DNA from: Candidatus Bathyarchaeum sp.
GTDB lineage: Archaea; Thermoproteota; Bathyarchaeia; Bathyarchaeales; Bathyarchaeaceae
Length of the DNA stretch: 18,232 nucleotides
Direction of reading: 5' to 3'
NCBI GenBank assembly: GCA_004376385.1
Contig: SOJY01000200.1
Span: 1-18,232 of the forward strand
The notes under the pieces were generated by a model that was given only the letters and a program-made list of their open reading frames with translations, was not told the origin of the DNA and searched no databases. Position 1 is the first letter of the stretch. Every line of letters begins with the position of its first letter. The translations under genes and the position numbers were made by a program. Positions 7,547-13,188 of this stretch are shown here, one piece after another.

Positions 7547-7579
7547 AGTCCAGAGCACCAATATAGTCAGTGAAAGAAC

Positions 7580-8002
7580 ATGCTTCTCCCCTGCGAAGTC
7601 GCCGTTAAATCGGTAATTCCAGCCATTCGATCAGCCATAGCAAGAGAACTAACACAATCATATGGACTCAAACAAAAAGAAACAGCGGAACTGTTAGGAA
7701 TAACCCAAACTGCTGTGAGCAAATACACAAGATTCTACAGAGGCACAGTTATTGAAGTTCAAAGGATAGAAGAAGCGAATGTAATTCTAAAAGAAACCGT
7801 TTCCTCGTTGGCTAATGGTCAGATGAATAAATATGAACTCGTAGAAAAACTTTGTACCATCTGCGGAATAATTAGAGAAAAAGGGGCTATGTGCGAACTA
7901 TGTTCACTGTCTGATCCAACAATAGACAACAGCAAATGCAGGGTATGCTGCCCAAACGGCAGCAAAACAAGAATATACAAGCCCAAAAACGAAATGCGGT
8001 AG
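7580..8002 (+). CDS. HTH transcriptional regulator with Cys-rich C-terminal domain (paralogue 1)
   Basis: A 140-residue protein of the archaeal predicted-regulator family that begins with PCEV and an N-terminal helix-turn-helix. The HTH spans about 29-50, with GLKQKETAELLGITQTAVSK. The C-terminal half has three cysteine pairs: C92-x2-C95 (LCTIC), C105-x2-C108 (MCELC) and C120-x2-C123-C124 (KCRVCC), plus C5 near the N-terminus. Such pairs could hold zinc or an iron-sulfur cluster. A paralogue lies at 16213-16605, and the six C-terminal positions align one to one, with one Cys replaced by His there. A palindrome upstream of the TATA box suggests self-control. The gene is convergent with the FKBP gene, 30 nt apart. 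DNA-binding role is well supported; ligand and targets are unknown. Confidence 0.8.
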   Translation: MLLPCEVAVKSVIPAIRSAIARELTQSYGLKQKETAELLGITQTAVSKYTRFYRGTVIEVQRIEEANVILKETVSSLANGQMNKYELVEKLCTICGIIREKGAMCELCSLSDPTIDNSKCRVCCPNGSKTRIYKPKNEMR

Positions 8003-8032
8003 ATTACTCTATTTTAACAGCTAATAGGGTGG

Positions 8033-8872
8033 CTAGCTGGTTTCTTTCGCGGCTTTCTTTGTGGATTTCTTTGCAGCCGTCTTTTTGGCAGTCTTTTTGG
8101 GTTTCTTTTCTGCCTTCTTTTTGGTTTCCTTTTTGGGCTTCTTGACGGCTTTCTTTTTTGCTTCTTTTTTGGGTTGTGGAGCAGCTCCCGGTTTTGTGAA
8201 GGCTTCAACGAACTTGACGGTTGTTAGTTCCGGAAGAAACCGCTGTATGTCTAGGGCAATACCTCTTTTCGCCAGCTGTATTCCCTCCACGTAGAAGGCG
8301 TCCTCAGGCATATTCACCGTGACGTTTGCTTTTCCAACTTTGAAGGCGAATTTCTCATCTTCAACCGCTGGTATTCGGCGGTGGATAAGAGCAGAAATTT
8401 TTTCCTCAGCAGTTTTAAGTTTCTGTTTGACGGTAACATCGTAAACTAGAGTTTTGCCAGCCAAAGGTGGATTAAAGTCAAGTGTTACGCGTCCAGACCC
8501 CATGGTTCGTACAGTGGCGAGTCTCTTATCATATTCGATCTGTGCTCCCAGTCTAGGGTTTATTCCGCGGGCTACCAGTCGCCTGATGGGAACAAGCTTC
8601 ACTTTTTCTGGGTCCCGGTTTCCGAAAGCATTCTCTGGTGGAATTTCAACTGATTCTTTTTTCTTGAGTTTGAATGTGAGGAGGGCTTCGTCTAGGGCTT
8701 TTAGCACCCAGCCTTCTCCGACTACCACGAGTTTTGGCTCGTAGATTTCTCCCTCTTTGTAGAGTTTTTTCTCTTTGGCGATTTCTTCGGAGGTTGTGTC
8801 GAAAACATCTCCGGTCTCCTTAACTTTACTAGTGTAATCAACAAGAATGAAGTCACTTTTTTGAATTGGCAC
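8033..8872 (-). CDS. FKBP/SlyD-type peptidyl-prolyl isomerase with lysine-rich tail
   Basis: Catalyses cis-trans isomerisation of prolyl bonds and assists folding. The FKBP strands begin at SDFILVDYTSKVKETGDVFD (6-25). The VVVGEGWVLKALDEALL segment (49-65) is the FKBP core, and PPENAFGNRDP (78-88) leads into the insert-in-flap domain typical of archaeal and SlyD-like FKBPs (about 85-135). FNPPLAGKTLVYDVTV (133-148) closes the FKBP fold. A further alpha/beta domain spans about 155-226, as in the long 26-kDa archaeal type. Residues 235-279 form an unusual tail with 23 lysines in 45 residues, spaced by Ala, Pro and Thr like a linker-histone tail. The GTG start at 8872 follows AGGAAGGA by 5 nt. 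The tail could bind nucleic acid, ribosomes or acidic proteins; this is inference. Confidence 0.88.
   Translation of the reverse strand: MPIQKSDFILVDYTSKVKETGDVFDTTSEEIAKEKKLYKEGEIYEPKLVVVGEGWVLKALDEALLTFKLKKKESVEIPPENAFGNRDPEKVKLVPIRRLVARGINPRLGAQIEYDKRLATVRTMGSGRVTLDFNPPLAGKTLVYDVTVKQKLKTAEEKISALIHRRIPAVEDEKFAFKVGKANVTVNMPEDAFYVEGIQLAKRGIALDIQRFLPELTTVKFVEAFTKPGAAPQPKKEAKKKAVKKPKKETKKKAEKKPKKTAKKTAAKKSTKKAAKETS
8082..8170 (+). terminator. Series of T-tracts downstream of HTH regulator 1, inside the FKBP lysine-tail codons
   Basis: The plus strand carries T5 runs at 8082-8086, 8094-8098, 8118-8122 and 8130-8134, and T6 runs at 8154-8159 and 8165-8170. They begin 80 nt after the regulator stop codon. 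Archaeal RNA polymerase terminates at U-tracts of about five or more, so these could stop plus-strand transcripts. They arise from AAA/AAG lysine codons of the opposite gene, so the role may be incidental. Confidence 0.35.
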
Positions 8873-8877
8873 ACATA

Positions 8878-8885
8878 TCCTTCCT
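8878..8885 (-). promoter_or_regulatory. Ribosome binding site that fixes the GTG start of the FKBP gene
   Basis: The minus strand reads AGGAAGGA, five bases before GTG (8872-8870). A nearby ATG (in ATGTGTGCC) is out of frame, so the GTG start is the supported choice. The remaining 8886-9159 shows no gene or clear structure. Confidence 0.55.
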
Positions 8886-9159
8886 TAATTACTAGGCTTC
8901 TCTGCTGAATTCTAGCCTCCAGCACCATTCATAAATGTTACGTATCCACATAACCAACCACACAACAACACAATTAAGCTCGTGTTCTTTGCGGGCTTAA
9001 AGAAAATATCAAACTAATTGTTACATGCTTGATGCTTTGGGTAGTCTCTGTTACAGACCATAATCACCAAGGTTGCTGTATTGGTTGTTCAGGTTTTTTG
9101 TGTAAGAAAAAAGGGATAAAGAAAGGGTTAGGATTTGGAAAATGTGGTTCTTTAGCTGT

Positions 9160-10563
9160 TTAGTAGCTTTCGTGTGTGTCTTCGATAGTTAATTCTTCGT
9201 CTGCAACTTCTTCCTCGATTGGAGCTTCTTCTTCAGTTATAGCTTCTTCACTAACTGCTTCGGCTGTATTCTCTTCAATAGCGGTTTCTTCATAGACTTC
9301 CTCAGCAGGTGCATCTTCTTCAATCGCTATGTCTTCTATTGGTGCTTCAGAAAGGGTTTCAACATCTGTTACTTCTTCGGTGGAAGGTATTTCAACAGTC
9401 TCTTCCGCGCTTACCTCAACTACTTCATCTGATATTTCAGTTGTCGGTGTTTCCAAGGGTTCTTCGATCGTTAACTCGTCAAATATGGGTTCAACTTCGA
9501 TTGCTTCCTCAACAGGAGCATCTAGGATTTCTTCTTCAACTGGAACCTCAGGAACCTCGATAGGCATTTCGACAGCTTCTTCAACTGGTGCCTCTACAGG
9601 AGCATCAACTGTGACTTCGGGAACCTCAACAGACACCTCGACAGCCTCTTCAACAGGAGTCTCAACAGAAACTTCAACGGGAGCCTCTAACGTCTCCTCA
9701 ACTGGAGCTTCAACATAATCAATGCTTGTCTCCCCAACTGCTTCCTCAACAGGAGCCTCAACAGAAGGAACGCCTGCATCTTCAACTTCTTCCTCAACCA
9801 CCACTTCAGGAACTTCAACTGAAACCTCAACTGTAGTCTCAACCACAGCCTCAACTGGAGCTTCAACCGGCATCTCAGCGGGAACATCAGCAGACTCTAT
9901 TGTCTCTTCTTCAACGGGAACTTCAACAGAAGGAGCAAATGTCTCTTCAACAGCTTCCTCAACAGGAGCCTCGACAGGAACCTCAGCGGGCATCTCAACA
10001 GTCGCTTCAATTGGCGCCTCCACGGGCACTTCAACTGGAGACTCAACAGCATCCATAACAGGAGCTTCAATAGCGTCCTCCACGGATATTTCAGCAGTTT
10101 CCTCAAAGACCACTTCATTGAGTTGCAACGGCTCAGCTTCTACCGGCGCAGGCGGGGGCATTGGCGCTGTAACTTCGGGCATAAGGCTGGCTACTGCCTC
10201 CTTGAGGAAAGTCAACTGCTCTCTCAAGGAGCGGAGACCATTTGAGAAAGCGCTACTTTCGTTAGCGTGTAACTCTTCGTCGATCTCTCCTGCAACATAC
10301 TGAATTTCAGAGTTGGCGAGAAATATTTCCAAGGTACCGATCTGCTTTTCGAGGGCTTCTACTTTGGAGGCAAGATTGTTGGCGAGAAATTTTTGGCGCA
10401 TCTCGATGTCGGAGATGATGGTAGTGAGTTCATTGTTAAGGGAGTCGTGTGTAGACGCCGAAATTTTGCCTGAGTTAAAAAGATTGTCAAGAGCTTGCTT
10501 CTTTTTCCTAGCTAATTCCAAATCCTTGCTTATTTTCTCGAAAGAATACTTCCATGAGATCAA
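9160..10563 (-). CDS. Coiled-coil protein with long acidic Pro-Val-Glu repeat tail, possibly CdvA-like
   Basis: A 467-residue two-part protein. Residues 1-128 are a charged, heptad-like helical region (SFEKISKDLELARKKKQALD; NSGKIS; LASKVEALEKQIGTLEIFLA). I associate this pattern, from memory and weakly, with the CdvA-like coiled-coil domain of TACK archaeal cell-division proteins. Residues 131-140 are a proline-rich hinge (APMPPPAP). From 141 to the end runs a tail of Glu, Val, Pro, Ala, Thr and Ser built from variants of PVEAPVEEAVE and VEVPEV. Across about 327 residues it has no Lys, Arg or Cys and only one His, so it is strongly negative and probably extended. No signal peptide or membrane segment is seen. 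The start is TTG 10563; an in-frame GTG three codons upstream is possible. The ORF is certain, the function not. Confidence 0.75.
   Translation of the reverse strand: MISWKYSFEKISKDLELARKKKQALDNLFNSGKISASTHDSLNNELTTIISDIEMRQKFLANNLASKVEALEKQIGTLEIFLANSEIQYVAGEIDEELHANESSAFSNGLRSLREQLTFLKEAVASLMPEVTAPMPPPAPVEAEPLQLNEVVFEETAEISVEDAIEAPVMDAVESPVEVPVEAPIEATVEMPAEVPVEAPVEEAVEETFAPSVEVPVEEETIESADVPAEMPVEAPVEAVVETTVEVSVEVPEVVVEEEVEDAGVPSVEAPVEEAVGETSIDYVEAPVEETLEAPVEVSVETPVEEAVEVSVEVPEVTVDAPVEAPVEEAVEMPIEVPEVPVEEEILDAPVEEAIEVEPIFDELTIEEPLETPTTEISDEVVEVSAEETVEIPSTEEVTDVETLSEAPIEDIAIEEDAPAEEVYEETAIEENTAEAVSEEAITEEEAPIEEEVADEELTIEDTHESY
9163..10143 (-). repeat. Degenerate repeat region encoding the acidic PVE-rich tail
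   Basis: About 980 bp of short, imperfect repeats with recurring units coding for PVEAPVEEAVE and VEVPEV. The reading frame is unbroken although the units vary in length, which points to selection for composition rather than exact sequence. The opposite strand stays open as Ser/Thr-rich nonsense frames. Such a region may vary in length between strains and is a risk for assembly error. Confidence 0.75.
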
Positions 10564-10931
10564 ATTCTAACACCAAGCTGAAATTTAGTATAAAAGAACG
10601 AAATAACTGTTGTTAACATGTAGATATATCGTTAGCTGCCAAAAACGGTTCCTTTTCTGTAATTATCCCCAAGACAGATTTAAACAAGCATAGATACCAA
10701 CACACACGTAACATCAATCATTAACACTCTTGACTAAACTTAAAACATTCCAACATTAACCAAAAATTGGTACATAAAAAGGGGAGCCGAGTAGTTAGTG
10801 GAACAGCCCGAATTTTGGGTTAAATTGTTTAGATAGTATGGAGACAATTCATACAAAGTTATAAATATTCGAATGATATATAGAATTAGAACATGATCAA
10901 ACAAATTCATATCTAGGACGGTGAATAATGC
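10564..10931. other. Non-coding stretch with two predicted stem-loops
   Basis: This 368-nt AT-rich gap has no convincing gene. A CATAAAAAGG element (about 10773-10782) could be a TATA box. About 25 nt after it are two adjacent hairpins. The first is AGCCC (10805-10809) with GGGTT (10817-10821) and a 7-nt loop. The second is AATTGTTT (10823-10830) with AGACAATT (10842-10849) and an 11-nt loop. Further TATA-like sequences lie at 10860-10866 and 10874-10882. It could hold a small RNA, but no known RNA family is recognised. Confidence 0.3.
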
Positions 10932-11135
10932 TTGAAACAAAAAAATCTAAAGAAAACACATAAAAGAATCGGCAAGAGTTTCACTAACATACTCATACAG
11001 GCTGAACCCCAGAATGCCCCCACGAGCGGCTACGATACCATAGCTTTTGTTAACAACAAATTCAGCAGTTTAGTCAGCTCAGGAACAGTTTACTTCCTTC
11101 GATACGCACCTAAAAAGAAACACATCGCCAAATAG
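10932..11135 (+). CDS. Doubtful small ORF, function unknown
   Basis: A TTG-started frame of 67 codons (MKQKNLKKTHKRIGKSF at the N-terminus; YFLRYAPKKKHIAK at the C-terminus). The product would be basic at both ends with a neutral middle. TATA-like sequences lie 50-70 nt upstream, but there is no convincing ribosome binding site and I recognise no family. A competing ATG at 10928 opens a different frame that ends after 11 codons. The gap that follows (11136-11296) shows nothing I can name. It could equally be non-coding. Confidence 0.22.
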   Translation: MKQKNLKKTHKRIGKSFTNILIQAEPQNAPTSGYDTIAFVNNKFSSLVSSGTVYFLRYAPKKKHIAK

Positions 11136-11296
11136 CGCGCGAACCAAGATAAGAAGCCCATACGATTCGTGGAGGCAAGTAAAACAGCGGCAAACATTTA
11201 GAGAATGTCACTGAGCCGAGCATGAAAGCGCAATGTCAGAATGGTTTGCCCCAGATTTTCCACCAATTTGCAGCTTTTGTCATTAGTGTGCACAAT

Positions 11297-12349
11297 CTAG
11301 GAGATTACGCTGGTGACCTTGGCTAGTTTCTTGGCAGAAGCGTAATCCAGCTTTTTTGTATTCAAAATGGTGTATCGCTCTGGACGGATAGTGCAGGCTT
11401 GCACCAGAGCCTTCACGATAGACTCAGGTTCTACCCCAAGTTCTTCAGCTGTCGTTGGAGCCCCAGCCCTTTGAAGCGTATCTTTGATGCCTTTCCAATC
11501 TATGTCATACAGATAAGCCATCATTATCGTTCCCACACCACACTGCTCACCATGCAGGCATCCATTCGGTTCAACTAGATCAAGAGAATGACTAAACAGA
11601 TGCTCTGAACCGCTGCAAGGTTTGCTGCTTCCCGCGATGCTCATAGCAACCCCACAACTTATCAGAGCTTCCAAAACAAGGCGAAGACCCTCCTCCGCTC
11701 CAGGCTTGATTACATCAGCGTTTTTTGTAACAAGCCGTGCGCTCATGAGAGCCAAACTCGCTGCGTACTCCCCATAATATTCGTTCTTTACCTTGTATGC
11801 TAGTTCCCAGTCTCGAACAGACGTGAACTTGGATACAAGGTCTCCGCACCCGCTTGCAGTGAAACGATAATCTGAACGAATAATTATATCCGTGTCCGCT
11901 ACTATCGCCATGGGAGACTGAGCCATCACAGAATAAGGTTTCTTCAATCCTTTGATAGCTGCCACAGGACTCGCAATACCGTCGTGAGAAGCGGTTGTGG
12001 GTACACTTATGAAAGCAATTCCCTGACGAGTAGAACTCAGTTTCGCAACGTCAATTTTGGTTCCCCCGCCGACGCCTAAAACAACCTGAGGTTTTAAATC
12101 CTTAATTTTTTCTTCAACAGCCCGGACTTCCCACAGGGTAGAGGACTTCACAACAAACACATCAACATCCATTCCCTTGTCGCTGAGCAGATCGATAACC
12201 CTGCGACCAGCGATGCTTTGGGTATCTGGACCCGTCACTACAAGCGCAGATTCACAAAAGCCCAACTTCTTGCAAATCTCGCTTAACAGAGGTAAAGTTT
12301 CGTTTCCAACTACAACTTCACGGGGAAGCTGCATTCGATGTAACTGCAT
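11297..12349 (-). CDS. egsA: sn-glycerol-1-phosphate dehydrogenase
   Basis: Reduces dihydroxyacetone phosphate to sn-glycerol-1-phosphate with NAD(P)H, setting the stereochemistry of archaeal membrane lipids. The 350-residue protein begins MQLHRMQLPREVVVG, the usual N-terminus. VLGVGGGTKIDVAK is the nucleotide-binding loop and SVPTTASHDGIASP the substrate region. Zinc ligands are expected in TASGCGDLVSK (Asp), CSGSEHLFSH (His) and LHGEQCGVG (His), all present. The open frame continues upstream to 12658, but that part lies over the divergent psmB promoter and start and matches nothing in the family, so I place the start at ATG 12349. MQLPREVVVG at 12334 is an alternative, and an ATG near 12385 would add 12 residues. 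A minus-strand ACTATACTT near 12411-12419 may be its TATA box. Confidence 0.92.
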   Translation of the reverse strand: MQLHRMQLPREVVVGNETLPLLSEICKKLGFCESALVVTGPDTQSIAGRRVIDLLSDKGMDVDVFVVKSSTLWEVRAVEEKIKDLKPQVVLGVGGGTKIDVAKLSSTRQGIAFISVPTTASHDGIASPVAAIKGLKKPYSVMAQSPMAIVADTDIIIRSDYRFTASGCGDLVSKFTSVRDWELAYKVKNEYYGEYAASLALMSARLVTKNADVIKPGAEEGLRLVLEALISCGVAMSIAGSSKPCSGSEHLFSHSLDLVEPNGCLHGEQCGVGTIMMAYLYDIDWKGIKDTLQRAGAPTTAEELGVEPESIVKALVQACTIRPERYTILNTKKLDYASAKKLAKVTSVIS

Positions 12350-12433
12350 GGTCAATGCAATCACGGATATGATGAATAGCTCCATATTAAGTTTCAGGGT
12401 TCTCACAAGTAAAAAGTATAGTATCGGCAATAA

Positions 12434-12440
12434 AGGAGGT
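12434..12440 (+). promoter_or_regulatory. Strong Shine-Dalgarno sequence for an upstream alternative psmB start
   Basis: AGGAGGT is nearly a full anti-16S match and lies 9 nt before ATG 12450, which is in frame with psmB 29 codons upstream of ATG 12537. If used, the proteasome propeptide would be 41 residues instead of 12. It competes with a TATA-like box further downstream (12471-12479), so the two starts may belong to different transcripts. Confidence 0.4.
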
Positions 12441-12463
12441 AGTTTCGAAATGTTTTTAAATAC

Positions 12464-12488
12464 GTCAGAAATTATATACACCTCTGAC
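12464..12488 (+). promoter_or_regulatory. Inverted repeat bracketing a TATA box in front of psmB
   Basis: Perfect 6-bp arms GTCAGA (12464-12469) and TCTGAC (12483-12488) flank a 13-nt spacer that contains ATTATATAC. A protein dimer on these arms would cover the TATA box. A second TATA-like element, CGTATATCC (about 12509-12517), lies 25 nt before ATG 12537. Confidence 0.45.
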
Positions 12489-12536
12489 TTCTCCCGAGTC
12501 ATTCTGTCGTATATCCATTTTCGGGGGACCCAAAAA

Positions 12537-13172
12537 ATGCATGAAAATATTGAGAAATTAGCATTAAAAGGAACAACAACGGTCGGCGTAGTTTGCACCG
12601 ACGGCGTTATCCTATCCTCAGACACCCGTGTGACAATGGGATACTTCGTAGCACACAAAAAAGGTAAAAAAATCTACCAGATAGACGACCACATAGCCAT
12701 GACCATTTCAGGCAGCGTCGCAGACGCACAACGTGTCGTTGAAGTACTCAAGGTTAACGCAAAACTCTACAAACTAAACACCGGCAGACCAATCCCAATA
12801 AAATCGGCATCACGCCTAGTCGCAAACCTACTCTTTTCTGCGCGTTTAGCGCCCTTAATCGCGCAGATTCTCGTTGGAGGAGTTGACTCTACAGGACCTC
12901 ACGTTTTCTCGTTAGATCCTTTCGGTAGCCTCACAGAAGAGAACTGTGTCGCTACAGGTTCAGGTTCCCCCATAGCTTACGGAGTTCTGGAAGACAAATA
13001 CAAGGAAGGCTCCGAAATAAAGGACATATTACCTGTTGTTGTGCGTGCTGTTGATTCAGCTATGAAGAGAGACATAGCAAGCGGAAACAACTTTGACATA
13101 GCGATCATAACAAAAGAAGGCTACCGTGCACTAAGCACTGAGGAAAAGAAGGAAATTCTAGGGGGCTCCTGA
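12537..13172 (+). CDS. psmB: 20S proteasome beta subunit
   Basis: Catalytic subunit of the archaeal 20S proteasome, an N-terminal threonine protease in the two inner rings. From ATG 12537 there is a 12-residue propeptide ending LALKG, then TTTVGVV. The Gly-Thr bond is the self-cleavage site, so T13 becomes Thr1. Counting from Thr1, D17 falls in SSDTR and K33 in GKKIY, exactly the catalytic positions. GSGSPIAYGVLE and DIASGNNFDIAII are the usual C-terminal motifs. Length (211 aa) is normal. The same frame is open upstream, and a strong SD precedes ATG 12450, which would lengthen the propeptide to 41 residues. psmB is followed 16 nt later by fttA, a pairing found in other archaea. No alpha subunit is in the window. 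Confidence 0.92.
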   Translation: MHENIEKLALKGTTTVGVVCTDGVILSSDTRVTMGYFVAHKKGKKIYQIDDHIAMTISGSVADAQRVVEVLKVNAKLYKLNTGRPIPIKSASRLVANLLFSARLAPLIAQILVGGVDSTGPHVFSLDPFGSLTEENCVATGSGSPIAYGVLEDKYKEGSEIKDILPVVVRAVDSAMKRDIASGNNFDIAIITKEGYRALSTEEKKEILGGS

Positions 13173-13177
13173 GGAGC
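13165..13177 (+). promoter_or_regulatory. Inverted repeat over the psmB stop codon and fttA Shine-Dalgarno site
   Basis: GCTCCT-G-AGGAGC is a 13-nt inverted repeat. The psmB TGA (13170-13172) and the GAGGAG site (13171-13176), 12 nt before the fttA TTG, both lie in it. As RNA it can form a 4-bp GCUC/GAGC stem with a 5-nt loop that hides part of the SD, so ribosomes ending psmB could open fttA. Confidence 0.4.
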
Positions 13178-13188
13178 GGTAAGACAGC

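Noticed and set aside
8014..8208. Minus-strand Arg/Lys-rich 64-codon ORF resembling a small basic DNA-binding protein
   Set aside because: It is an alternate frame of the lysine-rich FKBP tail codons, so the basic composition is incidental.
9329..10303. Two long plus-strand Ser/Thr/Gly-rich ORFs that resemble repetitive surface proteins
   Set aside because: They are the antisense of the acidic PVE repeat gene. Their composition follows from the Glu/Val/Pro codons, they lack ribosome binding sites, and the sense frame has a well-formed coiled-coil domain in front.
10793..10822. tRNA-like feel of a short hairpin with a 7-nt loop
   Set aside because: The loop lacks the invariant T before an anticodon, and no acceptor pairing or T-arm could be found.
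12177..12449. Long N-terminal extension of the proteasome beta subunit upstream of 12450
   Set aside because: It lies over the egsA coding strand, reads as antisense nonsense, and would give a propeptide far longer than any expected.
12350..12658. N-terminal extension of G1P dehydrogenase (103 extra residues)
   Set aside because: It covers the divergent psmB promoter and start codon and matches nothing in the family. The family N-terminus begins at MQLHRMQLPREVVVG.
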